Notes: generated by a model from the letters alone, not told the origin. A DNA stretch of 64,000 bases from Grimontia sedimenti (GCF_011045095.1 NZ_JAALDL010000011.1:124001-188000); one strand, 5' to 3'; positions 41,768 through 51,178 are shown, counted from the first letter of the stretch. Numbers and translations: made by a program.

Positions 41768-42793
41768 TTAAAGATCTTCAAGGAAACTTGGGAAAGAGTT
41801 AATGGCGTATTCAGCCTGCCACGCCATCAAGTCCAACGTGTCGTCAGTCCAATCGATATAGAACAGGGCGGTAAAGCCATTAATATCGTTGTCGATGCTG
41901 TTCCAGTCATTGGCATTAACACGAAAAACCGGTTGGGAAAGAAATTGCAGTTCTTCTCTCAGTGGCGTAGTGAAGTGGCGGGAAAGGCCAGTATCGAGGA
42001 AAAACAGAGGTGTGAAACGTGCGGCGGAGAGGTAGAAAATATTGCCATACTGTTTTGAATCCACGCCAATCACGTCGGCATCCTGTTGGTAATCGCCATC
42101 AGATACGAATTCGCCTTCCAGGTTATAGTTGGTGATTCGCCCGGCATTGGTTGACCACGATGCGGCGCTAACACCTGCGTTAGCCATGGATTGTTGAATC
42201 TCACTTAATACGGCGTTACCTATGCCTGATGCGTCGAAGACGGTAGCTGATTTGCCTGTGCGAATGGCGGCAACCGTAGCAAGACCACCACCAAGGCTGT
42301 GACCAGTGTAGTGAATGTTGTAGCCGCTGTATTGGCTAGCCAGTCGCGCTGACTCTGAAATGGCTAAACGGTACTGCGGTGGCACTTCTCCTGCGGCCAT
42401 AATGCCATTGTTTACCCAATCAGAAGTCCCCAGTTCACTGCCACGGAATGCAATCACTGCGTTGCTGCCACTGGTATAAACGGCGGCATGAAAACCCGTA
42501 CTGCTATCGTGAATAGTTTCCGTCAGTGTCCATCCGCTTGGTGCGCCCCAACTTTTGTAAACATATTCTGCAAAGGCAAGATAATGTAGCGCGTTACCAG
42601 CTTGATTAATGGAAGGAGGCTGGTGGGTTTTATACGTCGTGCCTGTGGTGTTTGCTGTGTTGGTCATGTTCGGATTCAGGATTGAATCAACATAAGCGCC
42701 AATATTGCCCAGCTCTTCCTGAGTTGTTGCTGAAGCTGAGTGAACGGAGAAGCCCATCAGAATGGCTAATGAGCATACAGTGATCTTCTTCAT
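41768..42793 (-). CDS. Secreted class-3-type lipase
   Basis: A 341-residue protein with a signal peptide (MKKITVCSLAILMGFSVHSASA) and an alpha/beta-hydrolase core. The nucleophile elbow is HYTGHSLGGGLATVAA (catalytic Ser about residue 168), preceded by the oxyanion-strand segment NAVIAFRGSELGTSDWVNNG, as in class-3 (Mbeg1-like) lipases. It would hydrolyse ester lipids outside the cytoplasm. It stands alone, convergent with the ABC operon and its terminator. A ribosome site AAAGGGATAA precedes the ATG. Confidence 0.88.
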   Translation of the reverse strand: MKKITVCSLAILMGFSVHSASATTQEELGNIGAYVDSILNPNMTNTANTTGTTYKTHQPPSINQAGNALHYLAFAEYVYKSWGAPSGWTLTETIHDSSTGFHAAVYTSGSNAVIAFRGSELGTSDWVNNGIMAAGEVPPQYRLAISESARLASQYSGYNIHYTGHSLGGGLATVAAIRTGKSATVFDASGIGNAVLSEIQQSMANAGVSAASWSTNAGRITNYNLEGEFVSDGDYQQDADVIGVDSKQYGNIFYLSAARFTPLFFLDTGLSRHFTTPLREELQFLSQPVFRVNANDWNSIDNDINGFTALFYIDWTDDTLDLMAWQAEYAINSFPSFLEDL

Positions 42794-43102
42794 GAGAAAT
42801 TATCCCTTTATTGATGATTGACGATACTGCCTTGTGTCAAAACGATACTTTATGTATCGATATTCATCGTAGGGCGTCTGAGATATCCTGCCAGCATAAA
42901 ACTGTAGCAATGATAAGACTGCTTAATTCTAGTGGGGGTATTATCCAAAAATGATTTTAAGCATCTGAAATTGTTACGAATATTTATATTGAGATGGTTT
43001 TGAATATGATGAGTTTACCCACAAAACAAGACTGCCGACATCATAGGTGATGTAGCAGAATAGCTGTAGGGCGGGCAGGTAAAAATCGGGATTTTAAGTG
43101 TC
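42794..43102. other. Intergenic region
   Basis: About 310 bases between the lipase start and the end of the IclR gene, AT-rich in its middle. Nothing beyond the lipase promoter region is recognisable. Confidence 0.5.
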
Positions 43103-43870
43103 TTAACCTTCTTTCATGAGGGCTTCAAGGTCCCTTGCTGCACGTCGAAGTTGCGGCTCGAACTTCAGTAAGTCATCTAATGAACTTCTAAATACCGGAG
43201 CATGGGTAAACAAGCATGCATGCAGTTGTCCATCTTCATTACGAATAGGCACTGCGATAGCTGCCATACCATCGATAAACTCTTCATTGTCGATGCCAAG
43301 ATCCTGCTTTTCGATCTCCGTGAGTGCACGCTCCAAATCAATGGGATCTGTGATGGTGTTTTTCGCATGCCGTTCCAGGTTCATATTATTGACAAGTCTT
43401 TGGCGGCGACGTTTCGACAAGGTGCTGAGATAGAGCTTTCCACTGGCAGTGCACCAAATTGGCGTGTGGCTTCCAGTCTGCAAATTAATCTGCAGTGGCC
43501 AGTTAGTTTGCACGCGATCGAAATAGATCATATCGATGCCATTTGGCAGAGAGATACCACAGGTTTCACCTACCTCATTGGCGAGCTTTTGCAAAATGGC
43601 TTGTCGAATAGCTTTAAAGTGTGTGGTGTGTAATACACCGAGCGCTATGTCATGCATACGGTTGGCTGGTACAAGGTTTCCACGCATGTTGGTTTGTACA
43701 AAGCCTTCCCGTTCAAGCTGTTGCAGCAATCTGTGAATGCTGGGTTTAGGAATATCGAGCATGATAGACAGTTCGGCCGGACTCGGAGGCCGCTCTGAGC
43801 AGGAGATTGCTTGGATAATTTCCAATACACGGGTTATTGATGAGGCTTTTTCGCGTCTTTCTGTCGTCAT
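43103..43870 (-). CDS. IclR-family transcriptional regulator
   Basis: A 255-residue regulator with an N-terminal winged helix (ITRVLEIIQAISCSERPPSPAELSIMLDIPKPSIHRLLQQLEREGFVQ) and a C-terminal IclR effector domain (ANEVGETCGISLPNGIDMIYFDRVQTNWPL, HTPIWCTASGKLYLSTL, GIDNEEFIDGMAAIAVPI). Such proteins control carbon or aromatic degradation genes, usually near them, but neither neighbour is an obvious target. It is divergent from the glutathione peroxidase gene. Confidence 0.92.
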   Translation of the reverse strand: MTTERREKASSITRVLEIIQAISCSERPPSPAELSIMLDIPKPSIHRLLQQLEREGFVQTNMRGNLVPANRMHDIALGVLHTTHFKAIRQAILQKLANEVGETCGISLPNGIDMIYFDRVQTNWPLQINLQTGSHTPIWCTASGKLYLSTLSKRRRQRLVNNMNLERHAKNTITDPIDLERALTEIEKQDLGIDNEEFIDGMAAIAVPIRNEDGQLHACLFTHAPVFRSSLDDLLKFEPQLRRAARDLEALMKEG

Positions 43871-44212
43871 CCCTGCACCTGATTCTATCGATATGGAGAA
43901 AGTATATCCGCGTCAGGCAGCAAACCGTATTGTCGGGGCGAACCTGTATAAGCTTGCTCACACAAGTGAGTCCCTTAAGTATCCTGTTTTCACACTAATT
44001 CACCACTGGCATTGAAAATGACACACTCTTTTTTACGGCTCTTTAAGGCGAGTATCGAGAGAGGACTTCACTGATACGTCTGAGACTTACGGGTAGTCGA
44101 TGCTGGGGTGAAATGAAAACGGTTTACGGTCAATCGACAGTGCAGTGAGCTGATCTTTTTTCTCTGGATTGGGTAATGCTCAATGTCGACAACTACTCAA
44201 AAAGGTTTGCTA
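43871..44212. other. Divergent promoter region
   Basis: About 340 bases between the IclR gene and the glutathione peroxidase gene. No gene or clear operator is seen. Confidence 0.5.
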
Positions 44213-44755
44213 ATGAAAATGCTCATCCCAGCCGTTATCACCCTGGTTCTCAGCGCCCCAGCATCAGCACAAAGTTGTCCAGATATTCTCAATGGCTCGC
44301 AGCGAAAGCTTAACTCTAACGAGATAGTCGACCTTTGCGAGACCTTCAAAGGCAAAACCTTGCTGGTGGTGAATACTGCTAGCCAATGTGGATATACGCC
44401 GCAGTTTGAGCAATTAGAAGCGCTTTATCAAAAATACAAAGAGGAAGGCTTCAGTGTGATTGGTTTTCCGTCCAATGACTTTAACCAAGACAGAGGTAAC
44501 GAGGAGCGTTCAGCAAAAATCTGCTACCTCGATTATGGCGTGACGTTTCCAATGATGGCGAGAAGTCCTGTAAAAGGGAGTGATGCTAACCCGGTGTTTG
44601 CAGAAATCAGTAAGCAGGCAGGGGTCGAACCGAGATGGAATTTCTACAAGTACCTGATCAACGCAAAGGGTGAAGTGGTTGCCACGTTCCCGAGTTCGGT
44701 CAGCCCTATATCCCCAAAGATAACAATGACTTTGGATAGTATCGTCCAGAAATAA
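44213..44755 (+). CDS. Periplasmic glutathione peroxidase (Cys type)
   Basis: A 180-residue thioredoxin-fold peroxidase. The ATG at 44213 has AAGG upstream and starts a signal peptide (MKMLIPAVITLVLSAPASAQS), whereas the longer frame begins with ten non-family residues. The active-site loop is VNTASQCGYTPQFEQLEALYQ with Cys rather than selenocysteine; FPSNDFNQ supplies the Gln-equivalent region, and RWNFYKYLINAKGEVVATFPS the conserved Trp. It reduces peroxides in the periplasm with a thiol donor, probably thioredoxin-like. It is divergent from the IclR gene. Confidence 0.92.
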   Translation: MKMLIPAVITLVLSAPASAQSCPDILNGSQRKLNSNEIVDLCETFKGKTLLVVNTASQCGYTPQFEQLEALYQKYKEEGFSVIGFPSNDFNQDRGNEERSAKICYLDYGVTFPMMARSPVKGSDANPVFAEISKQAGVEPRWNFYKYLINAKGEVVATFPSSVSPISPKITMTLDSIVQK

Positions 44756-44928
44756 AATTACTCTCAAATGAAAACTATTTTTATTTGCAACAAAGTTTGA
44801 GCGACTCGCCAGAAGTTAAAAGGAAATACAAATTATTGATTATGTAATCGATTACTAGCATTGAGCTTGTGAATGTAAGTTCATAGTGTGTGCAAAGAAC
44901 AATTTGAACAAACTGACAAGGAAGTTCT

Positions 44929-46638
44929 ATGCGCACAATGACTTGCATACTAATAGCGTTGGCTCTATTGGGCTGTGGCGGTGGAAGTAGTGATTCAGGT
45001 ATTACGAGTAATGGCGGGTCGACTTCTCCTGAAGAGTCAAAGCCCAGCAGTGGTTCGCTTGAATCATACTCTTTGGCGTACGATCAACGCACTTTTATTC
45101 CAATGCCGCTGGACAATAAGGGAACGGTCCATCTTTTTGCAGGCGAGTCTTCAACGTTTACTGCAACGGTTGAAGGAGAGGGGTTACCCGAGCACGATTG
45201 GACGTTGAAAGAGGTCAGCAATGGCAGCATGGCGGTTTTGTCAGAATCCCAAGGCGATTCCTATACGTTCATGCAAAACAGCCCAGGTGAATTTTTGCTG
45301 ACGGGCTGTGCTGATAAGTCGAGCTACGACAGTGAGACCTTGGAAGGTTTTGAAAAGTGCATCAATGTAGCCATCACCAACCACAGCCCAGAAGCGATCA
45401 CGCTGACAACGGACAAAGAAACCGACAAAACAGTTGGTGTGGATGCGTTTAGTGATTTGGACCTTAAGTTTATTGAGGTTGAACAGCCAAGCCGCGGACA
45501 GCTAATCGTCAATCAGGCAAGAAACACACTCACCTATCGCCCTTTGAATCATTACGATTATTTGATGGACACCGACGGGGCAGAAACCCAAAAAGTGTTT
45601 GTCCGACTTGAGGGTGGTGGAGAAGTTGTAAAGCGGTATTTGAATATCGAAGTGAATGGAACGGCGACACTGCCAACCTGTCATGATGGTAATAGTTTGT
45701 CAGTCTCGCCAGCGAATCCTGCGGTTGCGGTAACCGTTGGCCCTGATCAGTGCGTTGAGCTTGATGCTGCTGCCTACAGAGAAGACGGGTATTGGGATTT
45801 GTTAAAAAGCCCGTTGGATAGCTTCCTGATTTATGCTGGTCTTAAAGAAGGAACGTCGGTACTGCGCTTTAAGTATCCGCAGTATGGCGACTTGCACTTT
45901 ATGTGGTGTTATGACTTAAACGACTGTGAGTCTGACACTTGGAAAGTTGTTTCGTCTCTGACTGACGATGACATTATATCGAGCCCCACACTCGAAAATC
46001 TCACTAGCCAATCTGAAGAGACCGTATCTACCACTGTTACTCGAAGTGTTCAGATTGAGAATGAAGTGAATTACACGGCACCCGATCCTATCACTTATGA
46101 ATGGTCGCTAACGGACAGAACTTTTGCAGAGCATCGCGTACTGAATCTTCTCACCAGTGAAAAGCATTTGGATTTTGACCTTCCTGCCAATACAAGGAAC
46201 TTTAAACTTGAGGTAAGAGCAAGTAATGGCGCGTATCAAGATGACTATTTCGGGAACTCGTCAAAAGGCTTCAATGTGTCGCAATACATCTACGCAAGAG
46301 GAGTCAGAACAGACGCTCCTACAGCTATCGTAAGAGTGAATGGTGAAGAATATAATGGAGAGACAAGTAAGAGAGTGAACCTAGATGTCGCTGACGCAAA
46401 ACAAGTCAGCTTTGACGCGTCCCCCACTGTCTTTAAATCGGACAATCCATTCAACCGAAGTTTCTTTGTCGCTGCCGCTAGTTTGGTTGCTGAGTCGACT
46501 TATCAATTAGGTGAGACTTATACACACGACCTTTCTTCTGGCCAGGTACAACCTGTCACCTTCTGCGCTCAAAATGACTATAGCTGGAGCTACGTAGATA
46601 ACAGCTGCATTACGTTTATCATCTACCCGGGTGAGTAA
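44929..46638 (+). CDS. Large lipoprotein of unknown function
   Basis: A 569-residue envelope protein. The N terminus MRTMTCILIALALLGC is a lipoprotein signal with the acylated Cys at 16, followed by a Gly/Ser-rich linker (GGGSSDSG). The rest is beta-rich and acidic, looking like several Ig- or cadherin-like modules (for example NHSPEAITLTTDKETDKTVGVDAFSD, and SLTDRTFAEHRVLNLLTSEKHLDFDLPANTRNFKLEVRASNG). I recognise no catalytic motif. An ACAAGGAAG ribosome site precedes the ATG. It stands alone. A surface-exposed binding or adhesion role is possible but not shown. Confidence 0.7.
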   Translation: MRTMTCILIALALLGCGGGSSDSGITSNGGSTSPEESKPSSGSLESYSLAYDQRTFIPMPLDNKGTVHLFAGESSTFTATVEGEGLPEHDWTLKEVSNGSMAVLSESQGDSYTFMQNSPGEFLLTGCADKSSYDSETLEGFEKCINVAITNHSPEAITLTTDKETDKTVGVDAFSDLDLKFIEVEQPSRGQLIVNQARNTLTYRPLNHYDYLMDTDGAETQKVFVRLEGGGEVVKRYLNIEVNGTATLPTCHDGNSLSVSPANPAVAVTVGPDQCVELDAAAYREDGYWDLLKSPLDSFLIYAGLKEGTSVLRFKYPQYGDLHFMWCYDLNDCESDTWKVVSSLTDDDIISSPTLENLTSQSEETVSTTVTRSVQIENEVNYTAPDPITYEWSLTDRTFAEHRVLNLLTSEKHLDFDLPANTRNFKLEVRASNGAYQDDYFGNSSKGFNVSQYIYARGVRTDAPTAIVRVNGEEYNGETSKRVNLDVADAKQVSFDASPTVFKSDNPFNRSFFVAAASLVAESTYQLGETYTHDLSSGQVQPVTFCAQNDYSWSYVDNSCITFIIYPGE

Positions 46639-47197
46639 ACACTTTTAGTGATATCAAGGAGCCAGCCACGACCTCGTTAAGCTGGCTCAGATCCTTGCAT
46701 AAGTTTCGACGTTATATTGTGTGAGGTGGCCACACTCCATACAAACTGCTGCAAAAGTCATCACCAAAGGTCAACAGACCCTAGCCAGCGCCGCCGAGAT
46801 ACAGTCGCTACGTTTCTAAGTTCGGTAACACCGACATCGCCCAAACTGACGACCTTAGTAGAATCCCAAATCAGCCAAAAATAGTGCGGGGGAAAATTCT
46901 GCCTACCAAGTTCTTCGTAAAATAAGTTCCCATTGATGAAAATTAAGGTAGTTAGCCTGACTTTATAGGCGTTGTTTTGCGGTCACATTGTGGAGAGAAA
47001 TAGTAACAGTTCGAAACATCTTTATGGCTTGTCATGAAAGATTTTTCTGCTAGCCATTCGGGAATTTTCTGTTTGGTCATATTTTGAGCGCAAAAAGAGT
47101 AAAAAAAGTGTCGTCGCAATCTTGGATTCATATTTCTGTAATATTTAATTCATAGCATCCACTTCGAACTGAAAACATTACTATCAGGAAGTGAGTT
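46639..47197. other. Intergenic region upstream of nptA
   Basis: About 560 bases. A stem-loop without T-run (GAGCCAGC / GCTGGCTC, 46659-46688) follows the lipoprotein gene, and a GGTCAACAGACCC repeat copy is at 46769-46790. TTGTCATGAAA at about 47030 resembles half a Pho box. No gene is seen. Confidence 0.5.
46769..46790. repeat. GGGTCAACAGACCC short repeat, copy 2
   Basis: GGTCAACAGACCCTAGCCAG, nearly the same as copy 1 at 41739-41760 and including the following CTAGCCA. Confidence 0.5.
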
Positions 47198-48346
47198 ATG
47201 AGCATCCAGTCTGATGCGCTACAAGGACCTCAGTCCGCGAATCCAAAACGTGCAATGCAATGGGCAACACTCATTGGTATGTTGTATCTTCTGCTGGTTT
47301 CCGTATCTATGATCGGCAGTGGTTTCAAATGGGCTGTAGGTGAGCAGGCAAAAGAGCTTTTCGAGTTTGCCTCTAACCCTGTTGCAGGTTTGATGATTGG
47401 TATCGTTGGTACCGCTCTCATTCAATCTTCAAGTACAGTCACCGCGATTATCGTTGGTCTTGTCGCTGGTGGTCTGCCAGTTGCAATGGCAATCCCAATG
47501 GTAATGGGCGCAAACATCGGTACCACGGTAACAAACACCCTGGTAAGTTTGGGCCACGCTCGCTGTAAAGACGAGTTCCGTCGCGCATTTGCTTGTGCCA
47601 CCGTACACGACTTCTTCAACCTGTTTGCGGTTGCCATTTTCCTTCCTCTGGAAATGATGACTGGCTTCCTGGCGAAAATCTCCGCTTGGCTGGTATCCCC
47701 ACTGATGCAAGCTGACAACCTAAGCCTGAAAGGCCTGAATTTCATCAAGCCTTTGACTAAGCCGGTTGTGAGTGGTGCTAAGTCAGTCTTCGAAATCTTC
47801 CCTGGTTCGTTCGGCGGTGTAGCGCTGGTTCTGTTCGGTATTCTTCTGGTTGTTGTTTCTATCACTGTGATGGGCAAGCTGATGAAAAAACTGATGGTAG
47901 GTAAGGCGCGCGAAGTACTGAACGGTGCAATCGGCCGTGGCCCGATTCATAGCATTGCATCGGGTACGCTGGTGACTATTCTGGTTCAGTCTTCTTCAAC
48001 AACGACAAGCCTTGTAGTTCCACTGGTAGGTACCAACGTACTGAGCGTGCGTCAGGTTTACCCATTCACTTTGGGTGCAAACATCGGTACTTGTATCACA
48101 GCACTGTTAGCTGCAACCGCTGTAACAGGTGGTAATGCAGTATTTGCTCTTCAGATCGCACTGGTTCACTTGGCATTCAATGTTCTGGGTATTCTGGTTA
48201 TCTTCGGTATTCCGTTCCTGCGCGAACTGCCGCTGAAAGCAGCAGAACTGCTGGCCGACTACGCGGCGAAAACAAAATTGGCTGTAGTAGCCTACCTGAC
48301 TGCTGTGTTTGTTGTGCTGCCAGGCTTGGTACTGTCAGTGTCATAA
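47198..48346 (+). CDS. nptA: Na+/phosphate symporter NptA
   Basis: A 382-residue membrane protein of the Na+/Pi cotransporter (PNaS, NptA/SLC34-like) family. The two inverted repeats each carry the diagnostic QSSS motif: IQSSSTVTAIIVGLVAGGLP near residue 75 and VQSSSTTTSLVVPLVG near residue 268, and each half has the MGANIGTT/LGANIGTC motif. About nine membrane segments can be seen. It imports phosphate with sodium, as characterised for V. cholerae NptA, and its length matches. It stands alone before a strong terminator. Confidence 0.95.
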   Translation: MSIQSDALQGPQSANPKRAMQWATLIGMLYLLLVSVSMIGSGFKWAVGEQAKELFEFASNPVAGLMIGIVGTALIQSSSTVTAIIVGLVAGGLPVAMAIPMVMGANIGTTVTNTLVSLGHARCKDEFRRAFACATVHDFFNLFAVAIFLPLEMMTGFLAKISAWLVSPLMQADNLSLKGLNFIKPLTKPVVSGAKSVFEIFPGSFGGVALVLFGILLVVVSITVMGKLMKKLMVGKAREVLNGAIGRGPIHSIASGTLVTILVQSSSTTTSLVVPLVGTNVLSVRQVYPFTLGANIGTCITALLAATAVTGGNAVFALQIALVHLAFNVLGILVIFGIPFLRELPLKAAELLADYAAKTKLAVVAYLTAVFVVLPGLVLSVS

Positions 48347-48370
48347 TCGACAGCTTACTGAATAACGAAA

Positions 48371-48398
48371 GCCCGACCATTTTTTGGTCGGGTTTTTT
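48371..48398 (+). terminator. Terminator after nptA
   Basis: CCCGACC / GGTCGGG stem with a T-rich loop, followed by TTTTTTGC. It lies between convergent genes. Confidence 0.9.
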
Positions 48399-48422
48399 GC
48401 TTTCTGGCTTTCTGCGATGTGG

Positions 48423-49193
48423 CTATTGGTTTAGCCTTCCATAGCTATCAGTGAGTCGCAGGCTACTCAGTTTGAGCGTGGTGGCGACTGACAAGGTGAC
48501 TGTGATGAAAATGGCCACCATAATCACCAGTTGATATTTCACCGCCAGCAAGGGCTCTGTACCACCCAGAATTTGCCCTGTCATCATTCCGGGTAGGCTG
48601 ACAATACCTAAAGTGCTCATGGCAGCCAGCGGCGGTCTCAGGGCGGCAGAAAAAGCTTCTTTCAGAAATGGCTTACCCGGCTCTTTCGCGCCAAGGGCAA
48701 CATAAAACTGATATTCCGCGTGGCGCTGTTTCATGCTGGAATGCAAACGCTCAATCGCCAATACATTGGCAGACAGCATATTGCCGAGCAACATACCAGC
48801 CACTGGGATTAGGTACTGTGCCTGCCACCACGGAGAAGTTTGAATTACCCCGACCATCAATAGTGGCAGCACAATGCCAAGGGAAACCAATTGTCCGCAT
48901 AAGACTGCTGGCAGCATTTTGCGCCATGGCGTGTCGGCCTGTTTGCAGATAGTCCAGCTTGCCACCAGTATCATCACCAGCAACCAAGCCGTGTTAAGCC
49001 AGAAGCTGGCGAAGTTAAACAGGGTTTGAAGATAAAGGCCAACCAGAGCGAGCTGCAGGGTCATTCTTACCACGGAGGTGATCAGGCTTTTACTTAGCCC
49101 CAATTGCCAGCGCTGGAAAAGCAGCAGTGGGATGAGGAAAACACAGTAAAGGCCAGCTAATGCCCAGGGACTGATGTCGAGCGCGCCATTCAT
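48423..49193 (-). CDS. fetB: FetB-like ABC transporter permease
   Basis: A 256-residue membrane protein of the UPF0014/FetB family with about seven membrane segments. The conserved run is MLLGNMLSANVLAIERLHSSMKQRHAEYQFYVALGA, then EAFSAALRPPLAAMSTLGIVSLPGMMTGQILGG and QLVIMVAIFITVTLSV. With FetA it exports iron and protects cells against iron and oxidative stress. Its ATG overlaps the FetA stop by four bases. The protein family also includes YbbM. Confidence 0.9.
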   Translation of the reverse strand: MNGALDISPWALAGLYCVFLIPLLLFQRWQLGLSKSLITSVVRMTLQLALVGLYLQTLFNFASFWLNTAWLLVMILVASWTICKQADTPWRKMLPAVLCGQLVSLGIVLPLLMVGVIQTSPWWQAQYLIPVAGMLLGNMLSANVLAIERLHSSMKQRHAEYQFYVALGAKEPGKPFLKEAFSAALRPPLAAMSTLGIVSLPGMMTGQILGGTEPLLAVKYQLVIMVAIFITVTLSVATTLKLSSLRLTDSYGRLNQ

Positions 49194-49819
49194 GATACGA
49201 CTTCCATATTAAATTCGACATCTGCTGCTGCAATCCAAACTGGGTCGTGGGAGACCGAGACCGCAATAATGTCTTTAGCCTTCAATAGCGACATCACGAT
49301 ATCGCGGCTATTGCCATCTAGCGCTGACGTGGGTTCATCCATTAGCCAGATTGGGCGTTCCATTAGAAGGGCGCGAGCGATGGCAAGGCGCTGTTTTTCG
49401 CCACCTGAGAGTGAGGGAATTTCAGCGCTGAGTGCATGTTGGAGCGAGAGTGATCTCAATACTTCTTGGCATTTAGCGGGATCTGGCTTGCTGAGTGTGG
49501 TCGCCTGCATTGACCAAGGCAGCATCAACACCGCTTCGATGGTGTCACCACCCATGACCGGATCCTGTGGCAGGTAATTAACCTGAGTGCGCCACCAAGA
49601 CAGCGATTCCAGAGTAACGCTCTTTGAGTCCCATTGAATACTTCCTTCCGAAGCAGGCAACAATCCACAAATCACTTTGAGCAGGCTGCTTTTGCCACAG
49701 CCTGAAGGGCCGTGAATGACCAGATGCTGGCCGCGCGAGAGGGAAGCTTCTAATGAAGGCGCGCTCCGGCTTCCAAAACCAGAGCGCAGGGCGGAAAGCG
49801 TGAGGGAGTTTGCGGTCAT
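49190..49819 (-). CDS. fetA: FetA-like ABC transporter ATP-binding protein
   Basis: A 209-residue ATPase with Walker A GPSGCGKSSLLKV, signature LSGGEKQRLAIARAL, Walker B IWLMDEPTSAL and H-loop VSHD. It partners the FetB-like permease immediately downstream (four-base overlap). It also overlaps the thioesterase gene upstream by four bases, so three genes share one transcript although the thioesterase is not part of the transporter. Confidence 0.9.
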   Translation of the reverse strand: MTANSLTLSALRSGFGSRSAPSLEASLSRGQHLVIHGPSGCGKSSLLKVICGLLPASEGSIQWDSKSVTLESLSWWRTQVNYLPQDPVMGGDTIEAVLMLPWSMQATTLSKPDPAKCQEVLRSLSLQHALSAEIPSLSGGEKQRLAIARALLMERPIWLMDEPTSALDGNSRDIVMSLLKAKDIIAVSVSHDPVWIAAADVEFNMEVVS

Positions 49820-50250
49820 TGACCACCCACATAAGCTTGAAGTCCTTCCAGCGTTTCAGCGGGAATTGGGCAGCTTTTTCCGGTGTTGAAATCGCAATAC
49901 ACGATCAGCGCTTCTCCTTCTGCCACACAACGTTGTTGGTTATGGCTGTGGATCTCATATTTCATGGTGTAGCGCTTTTCCTGAATGTTTTCGACCCAGG
50001 AAACCGTGGTGATAGTGTCTGGGTAAACCAGTGGTGCGCGGTAATCGCACCGCGTTGAAGCGACGACAGGGCCAATGTTGTGGCTTTTGACAAAGTCGAA
50101 CACTTTGAGCGCTTCAAGCATGACGACGCGAACATCTTCAAAGTAGCGAAAATAAACCGTGTTATTGATGTGTTGAAGGGCGTCCATGTCGTTCCAGACG
50201 ATGGCTTGTGTTTGTGAGAGCGGGTATTCCTTTAAGTCTACGTTGGCCAC
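49816..50250 (-). CDS. Acyl-CoA thioesterase (4HBT/YbgC-like)
   Basis: A 144-residue hotdog-fold thioesterase. The frame is open to 50367, but GTG at 50250 follows a perfect AAGGAGG at normal distance, and the upstream residues look non-native. The 4HBT pattern is visible: VWNDMDALQHINNTVYFRYFEDVRV with the catalytic Asp (M-D-A-L-Q-H-I-N-N), then IVASTRCDYRAPLVYPDTI. It hydrolyses acyl-CoA in the cytoplasm. It is the first gene of a unit with fetA and fetB. Confidence 0.88.
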   Translation of the reverse strand: MANVDLKEYPLSQTQAIVWNDMDALQHINNTVYFRYFEDVRVVMLEALKVFDFVKSHNIGPVVASTRCDYRAPLVYPDTITTVSWVENIQEKRYTMKYEIHSHNQQRCVAEGEALIVYCDFNTGKSCPIPAETLEGLQAYVGGQ

Positions 50251-50494
50251 CTTGTGGTCCTCCTTTTTGTTTTTGCCCTTTTTCGCTATCGCATTTACAG
50301 CCTTGGGTCGACTGTATGACACAGCATAGGGTCTTTTGATTGCACACCAAGGCGCAGGTAGAGACAAGTCTGACCCGAATTCTCAACAAGTTAATGTGAG
50401 CTTCGATCACTAGAATGAATATTAGGAATTCATTAATAAGCAAGTGCTTAATTTGTGGTTTATATTGGAGGTATTACTGCAAAAGGAGATAACG

Positions 50495-50719
50495 ATGTCT
50501 CAGGTTGATACAGGTGAAAGGCAGAAAAAGGAAATGTCGCTGGATAGTGCTGTCAGGATCTTTGCGGGCTTGATGGTGATGATTTCACTGGCATTGACGG
50601 TGTGGGTCAACCCATTGTTTATCTGGTTGACCGCCTTTGTTGGGTTTAACTTGATCCAGAGTGCGTTTACCGGCTTTTGCCCAGCAGCTATGGTGTTTAA
50701 GAAATTCGGCTTGCAATAA
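50495..50719 (+). CDS. DUF2892 small membrane protein
   Basis: A 74-residue protein from ATG 50495 with AAAGGAG upstream. It has two closely spaced membrane segments (SAVRIFAGLMVMISLALTVWV and PLFIWLTAFVGFNLIQSAFTGFCP), the layout of the DUF2892 (YgaP C-terminal-like) family, with the family's GFCP motif near the end. The longer frame to 50444 has no family support. The function of stand-alone DUF2892 proteins is unknown. Confidence 0.85.
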   Translation: MSQVDTGERQKKEMSLDSAVRIFAGLMVMISLALTVWVNPLFIWLTAFVGFNLIQSAFTGFCPAAMVFKKFGLQ

Positions 50720-50728
50720 CATTTTCAT

Positions 50729-51142
50729 TTAATACCTCACTTTGCCACGGAGTGATTTGGTTTTCCCGCGCTGGGTTTTTGTGTCCACGCGCTTACGTTG
50801 CGACGATTTCGTGGGCTTGGTTGCCCGGCGTGCTTTCTGCACAATAGCCACACTTTTTATCAGTTCCTGAAGGCGCTGGAGGGCGTCTTCACGATTCTTC
50901 TCTTGCGTTCTGAATTGTTGCGCTTTGATCACGATAACGCCTTCTTTGGTTAGGCGACTGTCTTTCAATGCCAACAGGCGCTCTTTATAGAACTCAGGGA
51001 GCGAAGAGCTGTGGATATCAAAACGCAAATGAACGGCAGAAGATACCTTGTTCACGTTTTGTCCGCCGGCACCTTGGGCTCGGATGTATGAAATATCAAT
51101 CTCGTCGTCCGGGATTGATATGCTATGGGATATGACCAACAT
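50729..51142 (-). CDS. arfB: Ribosome-rescue peptidyl-tRNA hydrolase ArfB
   Basis: A 137-residue protein of the ArfB/YaeJ family. The catalytic GGQ motif is in AQGAGGQNVNKVSSAVHLRFD, and the C-terminal tail is strongly basic (KARRATKPTKSSQRKRVDTKTQRGKTK), as needed to probe the empty mRNA channel of stalled ribosomes. It releases the nascent chain when mRNA lacks a stop codon. Length is right for ArfB and too short for RF1 or RF2. Confidence 0.95.
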   Translation of the reverse strand: MLVISHSISIPDDEIDISYIRAQGAGGQNVNKVSSAVHLRFDIHSSSLPEFYKERLLALKDSRLTKEGVIVIKAQQFRTQEKNREDALQRLQELIKSVAIVQKARRATKPTKSSQRKRVDTKTQRGKTKSLRGKVRY

Positions 51143-51164
51143 GGTTTTTGTTCCTCAGTTTTAA

Positions 51165-51178
51165 GGGTCAACAGACCC
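51165..51178. repeat. GGGTCAACAGACCC short palindrome, copy 3
   Basis: GGGTC-AACA-GACCC, a five-base perfect inverted repeat in the leader of arfB. It matches the repeats at 41739 and 46769. Confidence 0.5.

Noticed and set aside
43737-44015. 92-codon plus-strand frame overlapping the IclR gene
   Set aside because: Antisense of the IclR start and its promoter region; the IclR family match is decisive.
44213-44755. Selenocysteine in the glutathione peroxidase
   Set aside because: The active-site codon is TGT (Cys) in ASQCGYTP, with no in-frame TGA.
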